Positions 1 through 6,982 of a stretch of 37,040 nucleotides of DNA are shown piece by piece (positions within the stretch are counted from its first letter, which is position 1; every line of letters starts with the position of its first letter). Under the pieces are notes generated by a model that worked only from the letters and a program-made list of their open reading frames with translations, made no database searches and was not told the origin of the DNA. This DNA is from Spirochaetota bacterium (GTDB lineage Bacteria > Spirochaetota > Spirochaetia > Treponematales > UBA12059). The position numbers and the translations under genes were made by a program. The stretch lies in the NCBI GenBank assembly GCA_003247225.1, contig QKAK01000153.1, positions 1 to 37,040 of the forward strand, given 5' to 3'.

Positions 1-30
1 CCATGGCCGCCGTGGCCATGGCCGCCGTGG
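1..30 (+). repeat. Perfect tandem 15-bp duplication in the lptC signal peptide
   Basis: CCATGGCCGCCGTGG occurs twice head to tail at 1-15 and 16-30. It encodes the repeated peptide MAAVA in the hydrophobic part of the signal peptide of the first gene. More copies may lie left of the window edge. The array length would set the length of the hydrophobic segment without breaking the frame. Confidence 0.9.
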
Positions 31-599
31 CCCTACTGGCCGGGTGCAGCCTCGATTACGGCGACGGCCTGGCGGAGGACCTCTCCGAGAGCGTGCCGGA
101 CACGGTCGTCTACGGCTTCTCGCATACCGTGATAGAGCGGGGCGTGCCGAGCTTCCGTATCGAGGCCGAACGGGCCGAGTCGTACCAGGCCAAGCGGCTG
201 ATGGTCCTGTCGGGCGTGCGCTTCAGCGAGTACGGCCGCGACGGCGTCGAGCTGCTATCCGATGGCGGCGCCGAGCGCGCGGTGTTCCATACCGATACCG
301 AGAGCGCCGAGCTGTCGGGCTCGGTGCGCTTCTACTACGCGCCCGACGGCCTCTCAGTGGAGTCGGGCTACCTCGAGTGGGACGGCGAGGCCCGCCGCCT
401 ATCGAGCCGGGCCGATACCGTCACGACGCTGCGCGACGACGACGGCTCTGGCCTGTCGGGCTCCGGCTTCTCGGCCGACGCCGCCAGCAGGTCCTTCGAG
501 TTCGGCAACCGCGCCGACGGGCGCTTCGTCGCCGCCGATGATAGCGTCGCCGCAGGTGACGCCGCCGATCCCGAGCAGGCCGAGGAGCCGTCGCGATGA
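3..599 (+). CDS. lptC: LptC-like LPS-export lipoprotein (true start probably left of window)
   Basis: The product resembles LptC, the inner-membrane-anchored periplasmic protein that passes lipopolysaccharide from the LptB2FG transporter to LptA. The visible N-terminus is hydrophobic and ends in a lipobox (LLAGC, Cys at about residue 15), which suggests a lipoprotein. The remainder (about residues 35-170) is a beta-rich region typical of the LptC/OstA-like jelly roll, with phrases such as FRIEAERAESY and GVRFSEYGRDG. No positively charged n-region precedes the hydrophobic stretch, so the real start is probably upstream and the visible ATG may be internal. The gene overlaps lptA by 4 bp (ATGA) and heads an lptC-lptA-lptB operon. 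Position and fold support the call. Sequence identity to LptC is weak, as is usual for this family. Confidence 0.8.
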   Translation: MAAVAMAAVALLAGCSLDYGDGLAEDLSESVPDTVVYGFSHTVIERGVPSFRIEAERAESYQAKRLMVLSGVRFSEYGRDGVELLSDGGAERAVFHTDTESAELSGSVRFYYAPDGLSVESGYLEWDGEARRLSSRADTVTTLRDDDGSGLSGSGFSADAASRSFEFGNRADGRFVAADDSVAAGDAADPEQAEEPSR

Positions 600-1390
600 G
601 CCCTCGCCGCCCCGCCCTCGTCGCCGTTGCATTAGCCATAGCCCTGGCGTCCGCCGCGGCCGACGACTTCTCGTTCTCGGCGGACTCCATGTCCGGGGCC
701 ATGGCCAAGGGCCGCGAGCGGGCCGTGCTGGTCGGAAACGCGGTCGTCGTGTCGGGCGGCATGCGCATCACCGCGGACAGGATAGAGCTGTACGGCGACG
801 ACTTCAGGTTCGCCGAGTGCTCCGGCCGGGTCTCCGTGGTCGACGACGAGAAGGGCCTGCGGCTGACGACCGAGCGCCTGTTCTACGACCGGCGCGACAA
901 GCTGTCCAGGCTGACCGGCCCCTCGGTCATGGAGGACAGGCAGAACAAGGTCGTCATCAAGGGCGACTATATCGAGAACGACGACCAGCGGAAGATAGCG
1001 ATCGTGCAGGTAAACGTGCGCATCCTTAAGGAGAGCCTGTCGTGCCGAGCCGAGTTCGCCCGCTACGACCGCTCGGCCAAGTCGCTCGAGCTGTCCGGCT
1101 GGCCGACGGTGCGCCGCGACGGCGACCTGTACAGCGCCGAGACCATACTCGTCGACCTGGACACCGAGGATATCACGCTCGTCGGCTCGGTTTCCGGATC
1201 GGTCGCGGCCGGCAAGAAAGAGGCGGCGCCCGACGACGGCGCGGCCCCGGCGGTCGAGGGGACGGACGCCCCGCCGGACGCCCCGCCGGACGGCGGGGCC
1301 GAGGCGCCGCCGCCCGAGGGCGGCCCGGGGGCTCCTTCCGGCGACGGCCAGGATCAACCGCCGGCCCCGCCGGCCGGGGAGGCTCCATGA
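596..1390 (+). CDS. lptA: LptA/OstA-like periplasmic LPS-transport protein with Pro/Gly-rich tail
   Basis: This is a 264-aa protein with a signal peptide (basic MSPRR, hydrophobic stretch, likely cleavage after ASAAA). The OstA/LptA beta-jelly-roll repeats follow at about residues 25-200, for example GNAVVVSGGMRITADRIELY and KGDYIENDDQRK. LptA forms the periplasmic bridge that carries LPS to the outer membrane. The start overlaps the end of lptC by ATGA and the end overlaps the lptB start by ATGA, so all three genes should be translationally coupled. The last 55 or so residues are a low-complexity tail rich in Pro, Gly, Ala and acidic residues (PPDAPPDGG...), which typical LptA lacks. It may be a periplasmic spacer or a species-specific extension. 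Confidence 0.85.
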   Translation: MSPRRPALVAVALAIALASAAADDFSFSADSMSGAMAKGRERAVLVGNAVVVSGGMRITADRIELYGDDFRFAECSGRVSVVDDEKGLRLTTERLFYDRRDKLSRLTGPSVMEDRQNKVVIKGDYIENDDQRKIAIVQVNVRILKESLSCRAEFARYDRSAKSLELSGWPTVRRDGDLYSAETILVDLDTEDITLVGSVSGSVAAGKKEAAPDDGAAPAVEGTDAPPDAPPDGGAEAPPPEGGPGAPSGDGQDQPPAPPAGEAP

Positions 1391-2142
1391 GCGACGCGAC
1401 GCCTACTCAAGCCGACGGCCACGTGCTCGAGGCCCGGGGCCTCAATAAGCGCTTCGGCCGCAAGGTGGCGGTCCGGTCGGTAGACTTCTCAATGCGAACG
1501 GGGCAGATAACCGGGCTGCTCGGGCCGAACGGCGCCGGCAAGACGACGGTGTTCTACATGATAGTCGGGTTCCTCAGGCCGAACGGCGGCACGGTATCCC
1601 TCGACCATCACCTCCTGTCGGCCCTGCCGATGTACAAGCGCGCCAGGCTCGGCATAGCCTACCTGCCGCAGGAGCCGTCGGTGTTCAGGAAGATGACCGT
1701 CGAGCAGAACGTACGGGCCATCCTGGAGACCAGGCCGGACCTGGACTCCCGTTCGAGGCAGCGGGCCCTCGACGAGCTGCTCGAGGAGTTCGGCATATCG
1801 TCGCTGCGCAGGCAGTACGCCTACACCCTGTCCGGCGGGGAACGCCGCCGTACCGAGATAGCCAGGGCGCTGGCAATAAAGCCAAAATTCCTGCTGCTCG
1901 ACGAGCCGTTCGCGGGCATCGACCCGATAGCCGTGCACGAGATCAAGGGCATCGTCCGCAGGCTGTCGGACAAGGGCATAGGCGTGCTGATCACCGACCA
2001 CAACGTGCGCGACACGCTCGAGATAACCCACGAGGCCCATATCATCAACAAGGGCGAGATACTCGTCTCCGGGGACCGGGACGCGATACTTGAATCGGAG
2101 CTGGCAAGGCAGATATACTTGGGCGAGACGTTCCGAATGTAG
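1387..2142 (+). CDS. lptB: LPS export ABC transporter ATP-binding protein LptB
   Basis: This 251-aa ABC ATPase powers extraction of LPS from the inner membrane together with LptF and LptG, which are not in the window. The Walker A (GPNGAGKTT), Q-loop (YLPQEPS), signature (LSGGERRR), Walker B (FLLLDEPFAGID) and switch histidine (ITDHNVRDT) are all present. YLPQE and FAGIDPIAV are characteristic of LptB. The ORF track starts at 1042, but the ATG at 1387 overlaps the lptA stop and begins the normal LptB N-terminus (about 15 extra residues, then LEARGLNKRFG). No clear intrinsic terminator follows it. Confidence 0.97.
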   Translation: MSDATPTQADGHVLEARGLNKRFGRKVAVRSVDFSMRTGQITGLLGPNGAGKTTVFYMIVGFLRPNGGTVSLDHHLLSALPMYKRARLGIAYLPQEPSVFRKMTVEQNVRAILETRPDLDSRSRQRALDELLEEFGISSLRRQYAYTLSGGERRRTEIARALAIKPKFLLLDEPFAGIDPIAVHEIKGIVRRLSDKGIGVLITDHNVRDTLEITHEAHIINKGEILVSGDRDAILESELARQIYLGETFRM

Positions 2143-2176
2143 CCTTCTCACGCCGAGGGACGGGGTCCCGACGGCT

Positions 2177-2218
2177 TATCGTGCGAAACTTGACGGCACG
2201 ATAGGCCCGTGCTACATT
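2177..2218 (+). promoter_or_regulatory. tatD promoter with inverted repeat around the -35 box
   Basis: TTGACG at 2190-2195, a 17-bp spacer and TACATT at 2213-2218 form a good housekeeping promoter 50 bp before the tatD start. An inverted repeat, TATCGTGC (2177-2184) and GCACGATA (2196-2203), brackets and overlaps the -35 box. That is the geometry of a repressor operator. No regulator is identified. The repeat could instead form a weak RNA hairpin behind lptB. Confidence 0.65.
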
Positions 2219-2267
2219 GAAGTACCCGGTTACGGGCTCCCTCATCACTTATCCCAATGGAAGACAG

Positions 2268-3041
2268 ATGCGATACTTTGACACTCATGCCCACATCGGG
2301 CTTATCTACGATGATCCTATCGAGCAGCTGCTCGCCTGCCAGCAGGCTAAGCAGTACGGCGTCCAGCGGATCGTCAGCATATGCAACAGCCTCATGGATT
2401 TCTTCCAGGTCTACGAGAGCCTGAAGACGTCGGAGCACGTGTACCACGCGGCCGGCGTCTCGCCGTCCGAGGTGGCCTCTCCCGGCCGCGACTGGCGCGC
2501 CAAGCTCGACGAGGCGCTCAAGCTGCCCCGCGTCATCGCCGTGGGCGAGATCGGCCTGGACTACTACCATCGCTACGGCGACAAGGACAGCCAGATCGAG
2601 CTGTTCATCGACCAGCTGGACATCGCGGCCAAGCACGACCTGCCGGTCGTGATCCACAACCGCGAGGCCGGCAAGGACGTGCTCGACGTGCTGCGCGACC
2701 GCCTGCCCCCGGCCGGCGGCGTGCTCCACTGCTACTCCGAGAACGCCGAGTACGCCCTGCGCGCCCTCGACCTGAACCTGTACTTCTCGTTCGCCGGCAA
2801 CCTGACCTACAGGAACGCCAAGAACCTGCACGAGACCGTGCGCGTGCTGCCGCTCGACCGCATCCTGGTCGAGTCCGAGGCGCCGTTCATGGTGCCGGCC
2901 AAGTACCGCGGCAAGCGAAACAAGCCCGAGTACCTGCCGGCGACTGTCGACGACCTGGCCATGCTGCTCGACCTGCCGGTCGAGGAGGTGGCCGAGGCGA
3001 CCTACCAGAACGCATGCAGGCTGTTCCGCGTGCCCGAATGA
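2268..3041 (+). CDS. tatD: TatD-family metal-dependent hydrolase
   Basis: This is a 257-aa amidohydrolase-fold protein of the TatD family, whose members are DNases or 3'-5' exonucleases with a two-metal site. Visible ligands are the N-terminal HxH (DTHAHIG), the Glu of GEIGLDYYH, the His of VVIHNREA and the His of LHCYS. The usual final motif ETDAP reads VESEAPF here, so the catalytic/metal Asp is replaced by Glu. The ORF track begins at a TTG at 2217 that lies inside the promoter. The ATG at 2268 is preceded by GGAAGA at proper spacing and begins at the conserved strand MRYFDTHAH, so it was chosen. An intrinsic terminator follows. Confidence 0.9.
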   Translation: MRYFDTHAHIGLIYDDPIEQLLACQQAKQYGVQRIVSICNSLMDFFQVYESLKTSEHVYHAAGVSPSEVASPGRDWRAKLDEALKLPRVIAVGEIGLDYYHRYGDKDSQIELFIDQLDIAAKHDLPVVIHNREAGKDVLDVLRDRLPPAGGVLHCYSENAEYALRALDLNLYFSFAGNLTYRNAKNLHETVRVLPLDRILVESEAPFMVPAKYRGKRNKPEYLPATVDDLAMLLDLPVEEVAEATYQNACRLFRVPE

Positions 3042-3080
3042 TACCGCGGGCCGGCTAGAGCGGCCGGCGGAGACGATAGG

Positions 3081-3110
3081 AGGCGCCCCGTAGCACGGGC
3101 GCCTTTTTTT
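3081..3110 (+). terminator. Intrinsic terminator after tatD
   Basis: AGGCGCCC (3081-3088) pairs perfectly with GGGCGCCT (3097-3104) across an 8-nt loop and is followed by a run of seven T (3104-3110). It separates the lpt/tatD region from dus. Confidence 0.9.
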
Positions 3111-3135
3111 ACGCTACATTCTTCCCGGAGACACC

Positions 3136-4128
3136 ATGAACCTGCACGTACCGGTTCGCGTCGGGTCGTACACGACGCGCGGCAACCTGTTCCTGGCCCC
3201 GGTGGCCGGATACTCCGACGCGGCGTTCCGCTCGATCTGCGCCGACGCCGGCTGCGACCTGGCCTTTACCGAGATGGTCAGCTCCGAGGCGCTGACCCGC
3301 GGCCACCTGAAGACCGAGGTCCTGCTGGCCAGGGAGGACAACGAGCCCGACTACGCGGTCCAGCTGTTCGGCTCGAGGCCCGAGACGATGGCCGCGGCCG
3401 CCGTCATAGTCGCCGAGCGGTGGCGACCGGCGCTGATCGACGTCAATTGCGGCTGCCCGGTACCTAAGATAGTCAAGACCGGGGCCGGATCTGCCCTGAT
3501 GCGCGACCCGGAACGGATACGGGCCATCGTCGCCGCGATGACCGGCGCGGTCCGGACGCCCGTCACCGTGAAGATACGGCTGGGCTGGGACGATTCCAGC
3601 GTGAACTACCTCGAGGCGGCCGCGGCCGCGGTCGAGGGCGGCGCGTCCGCGGTCACGCTGCACGCGCGGACGAGGGAGCGGGGCTACGCCGGCACCGCCG
3701 ACCGCCGGGCGTTCTTCGCGCTGGCGGACGCGCTACCGGTGCCGGTGTTCGCGTCGGGCGACCTGTTCTCGGCTAAGGCCGCCGTGGATATCCTGTCCGG
3801 CGGCCGCGTCGCCGGAGTCATGTTCGCCAGGGGAGCGATGGGCGACCCGTTCATCTTCTCGAGGGCCCGAGCGGCCCTGGAGGGGCTGCCCGAGCCGGCC
3901 GAGACCGCCGCCGAGCGCATGTCGGTCGCGCGGCGCCACCTCGGGCTGTCCCTGCGCCATTACGGTGAGAGGACGGCCTGCGTCGAGTTCAGGAAACAGG
4001 CCTGCGCCTACCTCAAGGGCGTACCGGGCGGCGCCGAGCTGCGCAGGCTGGCCGTAGGCTGCTCGACCCTAGCCGATTACGACGGCTTCTTCGACGCCTG
4101 GGCGGCCGAGGCCGCCAGGCGCGCCTAG
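3136..4128 (+). CDS. dus: tRNA-dihydrouridine synthase (DusB-like)
   Basis: This is a 330-aa FMN-dependent enzyme that reduces uridine to dihydrouridine in the D-loop of tRNA. The N-terminal FMN-binding motif (LAPVAGYSD), the catalytic-cysteine region (DVNCGCPVPK, then KTGAGSALM), the HARTRER motif and the C-terminal RGAMGDPF phosphate-binding motif are all present. Length and motif spacing fit bacterial DusB, but the subgroup is inferred. The ATG has a short leader with GGAG about 7 nt upstream. Its TAG stop shares the tetranucleotide CTAG with the stop of the convergent neighbour. Many bacteria have dus near housekeeping genes, so the context adds little. Confidence 0.93.
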   Translation: MNLHVPVRVGSYTTRGNLFLAPVAGYSDAAFRSICADAGCDLAFTEMVSSEALTRGHLKTEVLLAREDNEPDYAVQLFGSRPETMAAAAVIVAERWRPALIDVNCGCPVPKIVKTGAGSALMRDPERIRAIVAAMTGAVRTPVTVKIRLGWDDSSVNYLEAAAAAVEGGASAVTLHARTRERGYAGTADRRAFFALADALPVPVFASGDLFSAKAAVDILSGGRVAGVMFARGAMGDPFIFSRARAALEGLPEPAETAAERMSVARRHLGLSLRHYGERTACVEFRKQACAYLKGVPGGAELRRLAVGCSTLADYDGFFDAWAAEAARRA

Positions 4129-5396
4129 TCGGTCGATCGCCGCTTGAGCCAGGCCTGGAGCCGCGCCTCGAGGATATCGTTCCGGTCGCCATCCGGGGGG
4201 TTGGGTCCGGTCTGCTCGAGCAGGAAGGGCAGCACGATCGCCTCCTTCATGGCCGGCCACTGGGCCGGGAGCACGTTCGGCGGCGATAGGTAGCCGGCGG
4301 GCGGCAGCTTGCCGAGCAGCGACGGATAATAGAGCGGGAAGAGCTTCTCGTTGACCGATCGTATGGCCGAGAAGCCGCCGGCGACGCCGAACGACGACTC
4401 GATCGAGCGATAGCGCTTGGCGTCCTCGAGGATGGCCCGCTGGGTCTCCTCGGAATAGAACCACTTGATGAACGCCTCGGCGGCCTGCCTGCCCTCGCCC
4501 TTCCTGCAGATCCCCGCGTAGACGATATCCTCCTCGACCGGGATCGAGTTCGATCGCGATAGCCAGCGGATGGCCAGCGACGCCCGGCGCTCCTCTGATA
4601 TCACGAAGAACTCGGACGAGCTCATCGCGGCGAAGCCGATGCGGCCTTCCTCGACGGACCGGTATTCCGGCAGGTAGAGGTACTTGAACTGGAATTCGTC
4701 TTCCTTGGCGGCGGAGCCGTTCGCGCGCTCCGACCAGGCGCGGATATAGGCGACGCTCGAGTCCAGGGCCTCGCGGTCCCACTTGAGCGGCGCGCCCTCC
4801 CTGAAGCCGGCGCCGAGCAGGCCGACGGCCGAGAACAGGAACTCCGGCGACCAGCGGGGCCCGAAGCCCATGTTCGTGACCGACGCCTTGGACGACTTGT
4901 TCAGCCCCGCCCCGAGCGACTCCAGGTCGGCGAGGTCGATGACGAAGCCGTCGGGCATCGACGGCTCGAGCCCGCGGTCGAACACGATAAGCGGCAGGTT
5001 GAACGACACCGGGAGCAGGATCTGCCGCCCCTCGTAGTTGCCGAGCTCGAGCAGCCCCGCGTAGAAGGAGCTGGGGTTGACGATGAGGTCGGAGAAGAGG
5101 TGGTCGAGCGCCTGGAAGCTCGACCGGGAGCGGGAACTCTTCAGGTAACGGCCTATCACGAGCGACGGCTTGTCGGCGCGCCGCTCGAGGGTCTCGGCGA
5201 CCCTTTCGTCGTATGACACGTTGACGCGGAAGCGATCCTGCTGCGTATTGAAGGCCGCCGCGTAGATGGCCATCTGCGGGACGTCGGTGAGCAGTTCCGC
5301 GACCGGAGTCTCCACGAGGCCGCAGGATGACAGGGCGATGCAGCACGCGGCCAGCAGGGTTCGCCGGGCCGGCTTGTCGATGGTCGCTTTCGTCAT
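4125..5396 (-). CDS. Solute-binding lipoprotein of an ABC importer (orphan)
   Basis: This is a 423-aa secreted protein. After a basic n-region (KPARR), the hydrophobic segment ends in a lipobox (ALSSC), predicting a lipid-anchored periplasmic protein. The body resembles extracellular solute-binding proteins of family 1, with segments such as LLPVSFNLPLIVFDRG and the C-terminal EAFIKWFYSEETQRAIL, typical of sugar-binding components. No permease or ATPase lies nearby, so the ligand is unknown. The 53 N-terminal residues in the ORF track were dropped because the ATG at 5396 gives a proper signal peptide and sits 6 nt from a -10 box. Its stop overlaps that of dus by CTAG. Confidence 0.8.
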   Translation of the reverse strand: MTKATIDKPARRTLLAACCIALSSCGLVETPVAELLTDVPQMAIYAAAFNTQQDRFRVNVSYDERVAETLERRADKPSLVIGRYLKSSRSRSSFQALDHLFSDLIVNPSSFYAGLLELGNYEGRQILLPVSFNLPLIVFDRGLEPSMPDGFVIDLADLESLGAGLNKSSKASVTNMGFGPRWSPEFLFSAVGLLGAGFREGAPLKWDREALDSSVAYIRAWSERANGSAAKEDEFQFKYLYLPEYRSVEEGRIGFAAMSSSEFFVISEERRASLAIRWLSRSNSIPVEEDIVYAGICRKGEGRQAAEAFIKWFYSEETQRAILEDAKRYRSIESSFGVAGGFSAIRSVNEKLFPLYYPSLLGKLPPAGYLSPPNVLPAQWPAMKEAIVLPFLLEQTGPNPPDGDRNDILEARLQAWLKRRSTD

Positions 5397-5402
5397 GCGT
5401 CG

Positions 5403-5432
5403 AGAGTATCCTGGACCGCGGGCCTTGCTCAA
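5403..5432 (-). promoter_or_regulatory. Leaderless-type promoter of the solute-binding lipoprotein gene
   Basis: On the minus strand TACTCT (5408-5403) ends 6 nt before the ATG at 5396. TTGAGC (5432-5427) lies 18 bp upstream as a candidate -35. GATACT (5410-5405) with a 16-bp spacer is an alternative -10. No Shine-Dalgarno lies between the -10 and the start codon. Confidence 0.5.
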
Positions 5433-5489
5433 GCGGACTATCCGTACCGAATCGATAGAATCCATATAGCGCCTCCAGGCATTAACCGG

Positions 5490-5495
5490 TATACT
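5490..5495 (+). promoter_or_regulatory. -10 box placed 6 nt before the start of the 5502 gene
   Basis: TATACT ends 6 nt before the ATG at 5502. A transcript begun at the usual distance would start at or next to the A of ATG and have no leader. No convincing -35 hexamer lies at 16-18 bp. Confidence 0.55.
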
Positions 5496-5501
5496 AAGGC
5501 C

Positions 5502-5978
5502 ATGCAGATCAAGACGCCCGAGGTCTACTCGATGATCGAGGCGATAGGGCATCACTACAAGAACAATATCTCGAACCGCTTCACCAGGGGAGCGCTATCG
5601 CTGCTGGTGCTCGATAACGCGACGTGGAACCAGATCGAGGAACTGACCGAGAAGTCGGATAACTACCGCTACCAGGGCTATCACCTGGACGAGCTGTACG
5701 GCCTGATACTCGCCATGGCCCGGTTCATCGCCGCCGCGAGGAAGCAGGGGGCCCAGACGCTCAGGTACGGCAGCGTCGACAAGCTGAACGCCCAGGATAG
5801 GGTGCTGCGCGACATGGTCGTCAACAACTTCGCGTCGAACCTGAACATACTGGCCGACTCGGTGAACAGGCTGTACGTCAAGGTCGTCGAGATCGACAAG
5901 GAGGCCGCCGCCGGCCGGCAGCCCGTCTATACCCGGTTCCCGGACCTCGGGGAGCTCGGCCGGTACCTCGTCGGGTGA
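5502..5978 (+). CDS. Conserved-looking small cytoplasmic protein of unknown function
   Basis: This is a 158-aa protein that I do not recognise. It has no signal peptide, membrane segment or known catalytic motif. It is probably mostly alpha-helical, with amphipathic stretches around residues 50-75 (YHLDELYGLILAMARFIAAA) and 95-130 (NNFASNLNILADSVNRLYVK). Codon usage matches the neighbours, and the ORF begins exactly 6 nt after a TATACT box, so it is likely a real gene with a leaderless mRNA. It is divergent from the solute-binding lipoprotein and stands just before the tRNA cluster. No function is proposed. Confidence 0.75.
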   Translation: MQIKTPEVYSMIEAIGHHYKNNISNRFTRGALSLLVLDNATWNQIEELTEKSDNYRYQGYHLDELYGLILAMARFIAAARKQGAQTLRYGSVDKLNAQDRVLRDMVVNNFASNLNILADSVNRLYVKVVEIDKEAAAGRQPVYTRFPDLGELGRYLVG

Positions 5979-6009
5979 TAGTCGAGGACTTCGCGGCCGG
6001 CCGCGTATC

Positions 6010-6038
6010 TTGACATTATCGCGCCGTTTATTTACTAT
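6010..6038 (+). promoter_or_regulatory. Promoter of the serine-tRNA cluster
   Basis: TTGACA (6010-6015), a 17-bp spacer and TACTAT (6033-6038) form a strong promoter. Predicted initiation is about 9 nt before the first tRNA. Confidence 0.85.
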
Positions 6039-6053
6039 TCGGTGCCTTGAGTT

Positions 6054-6138
6054 GGAGCGGTGTCCGAGCGGTTTAAGGAGGCGGTCTTGAAAACCGTTGT
6101 GCCGTAAGGCACCGGGGGTTCGAATCCCCCCTGCTCCG
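6054..6138 (+). tRNA. tRNA-Ser(UGA)
   Basis: This is an 85-nt class II tRNA. The acceptor GGAGCGG pairs with CTGCTCC, the anticodon loop carries TGA (stem GCGGT/ACCGT), a long variable arm (TTGTGCCGTAAGGCACC) is present, and the T-arm is GGGGGTTCGAATCCCCC. The discriminator is G and CCA is not encoded. It is the only serine tRNA here without the downstream structured repeat. Confidence 0.97.
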
Positions 6139-6161
6139 TCGGACGCTTTCGGGCGCTAACT

Positions 6162-6249
6162 GGAGAGGTGCGAGAGTGGCCGAATCGGGCTCCCTGCTAA
6201 GGAGTTGTGCCTCTCAAGGGCACCGGGGGTTCGAATCCCCCCCTCTCCG
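6162..6249 (+). tRNA. tRNA-Ser(GCU)
   Basis: This is an 88-nt class II tRNA. The acceptor GGAGAGG pairs with CCTCTCC, the anticodon is GCT within CTGCTAA, and it has a long variable arm and a GGGGGTTCGAATCCCCC T-arm. The discriminator is G and no CCA is encoded. It is followed by repeat copy 1, which ends in the same CCTCTCCG. Confidence 0.97.
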
Positions 6250-6295
6250 TAGATGTAAGAAGAGGGCCTTTTTGGTTGCCGATAGTCGTCGCGTC

Positions 6296-6423
6296 GGGGG
6301 ATTCGAACCGAATCCTCGCCGAGCGTAGCGAGGAAAAGGCGCCAGGACGGCGCCGAAAGAGGATGAGGTGGGTCGACGAAGCGCGTAGGACGCGCGCGAG
6401 GAGACCGAATCCCCTCCTCTCCG
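6296..6423 (+). repeat. Serine-tRNA-linked structured repeat, copy 1 (possible ncRNA)
   Basis: The core (6297-6414) is bounded by the inverted repeat GGGGATTCG (6297-6305) and CGAATCCCC (6406-6414), followed by TCCTCTCCG. The last 8 nt, CCTCTCCG, equal the acceptor 3' strand plus discriminator of the tRNA-Ser(GCU) just upstream. Internal hairpins are CCTCGC/GCGAGG (6314-6319/6328-6333), GGCGCC-AGGAC-GGCGCC (6338-6354) and GCGCG-TAGGA-CGCGC (6381-6395). Copies at 6690 and 7022 keep the hairpins with compensatory changes. The ORFs predicted across it are artefacts. Transcription is inferred from its position behind a tRNA and has not been shown. Confidence 0.8.
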
Positions 6424-6469
6424 TAGTATTTAATAGACGGGCCTTTATTAGGTCATTGGTCTTTAACAT

Positions 6470-6543
6470 GAGGTTATAGCTCAGCTGGATAGAGCGTCAG
6501 ATTGCGGATCTGAAGGTCGGAGGTTCGAATCCTCTTAGCCTCA
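6470..6543 (+). tRNA. tRNA-Arg(GCG)
   Basis: This is a 74-nt class I tRNA. The acceptor GAGGTTA pairs with TAGCCTC (one G-T pair), the D-arm is AGCTCAGCTGGATAGAGC with A20 (an arginine identity base), and the anticodon stem-loop is TCAGA-TTGCGGA-TCTGA. The T-arm is GGAGGTTCGAATCCTCT and the discriminator is A. Anticodon GCG reads CGC/CGU. Most bacteria use an A34 (inosine) anticodon for these codons, so G34 is unusual. No CCA is encoded. Confidence 0.93.
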
Positions 6544-6553
6544 CTAGTTTTTT

Positions 6554-6640
6554 GGAGAGATGCGAGAGTGGTTGAATCGGGCGGTCTCGAAAACCGTTAA
6601 ACCCGCGAGGGTTTCGGGGGTTCGAATCCCCCTCTCTCCG
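6554..6640 (+). tRNA. tRNA-Ser(CGA)
   Basis: This is an 87-nt class II tRNA. The acceptor GGAGAGA pairs with TCTCTCC, the anticodon is CGA in loop CTCGAAA, the variable arm is AACCCGCGAGGGTTT, and the T-arm is GGGGGTTCGAATCCCCC. The discriminator is G and no CCA is encoded. Repeat copy 2 follows. Confidence 0.97.
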
Positions 6641-6689
6641 TAGAGCAAATGCGGAGACCGTCTGGTGAGAGGTCCTTTCGATGATCGAT

Positions 6690-6817
6690 GGGGATTCGAA
6701 CCGAGTCCCCGCCGACCAGCGGGAGGAATAGGCGCCAAGGATGGCGCCGCGAGGGGACGAGGCGGGTCGACGAAGCGCGCAAGGCGCGCGCGAGGAGACC
6801 GAATCCCCCTCTCTCCG
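6690..6817 (+). repeat. Serine-tRNA-linked structured repeat, copy 2 (possible ncRNA)
   Basis: The inverted-repeat ends are GGGGATTCG (6690-6698) and CGAATCCCC (6800-6808). The tail through 6817 makes CGAATCCCCCTCTCTCCG, identical over 18 nt to the 3' end of tRNA-Ser(CGA). Internal hairpins are CCCGC/GCGGG (6708-6712/6719-6723), GGCGCC-AAGGAT-GGCGCC (6731-6748) and GCGCG-CAAGG-CGCGC (6775-6789). A second possible pairing, GTCCCC (6705-6710) with GGGGAC (6753-6758), competes with the first hairpin. A strong terminator follows directly. Confidence 0.8.
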
Positions 6818-6821
6818 ATAG

Positions 6822-6846
6822 GCCGCCCTCGCAGGCGGTTTTTTTT
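6822..6846 (+). terminator. Intrinsic terminator after repeat copy 2
   Basis: CCGCC and GGCGG pair across the loop CTCGCA and are followed by eight T (6839-6846). It ends the transcription unit that carries tRNA-Ser(CGA) and repeat copy 2. Confidence 0.85.
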
Positions 6847-6882
6847 GAGCTTCGTAGGTAAGAATGGCTTCGTGGTTTCTTT

Positions 6883-6968
6883 GGAGAGATGTCCGAGTGG
6901 TTTAAGGTCCACGCTTGGAAAGCGTGCGTGCTCACAAGGCACCGGGGGTTCGAATCCCCCTCTCTCCG
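6883..6968 (+). tRNA. tRNA-Ser(GGA)
   Basis: This is an 86-nt class II tRNA. The acceptor GGAGAGA pairs with TCTCTCC, the anticodon is GGA in loop TTGGAAA (stem CACGC/GCGTG), and it has a long variable arm and a GGGGGTTCGAATCCCCC T-arm. The discriminator is G and no CCA is encoded. It lies after a terminator, so it probably has its own promoter, but none is obvious. Repeat copy 3 follows. Confidence 0.97.
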
Positions 6969-6982
6969 TCGTTGATATCGGC

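Noticed and set aside
2143-2190. Possible terminator GGGAC-GG-GGTCCC after lptB
   Set aside because: Short stem, no T-run. The nearby stronger inverted repeat overlaps the tatD promoter instead.
6250-6423. Transposon or integrated element using tRNA 3' ends as att sites
   Set aside because: No integrase or transposase ORF is present and the units are only about 175 bp. A non-autonomous element remains possible, but mobility is not supported here.
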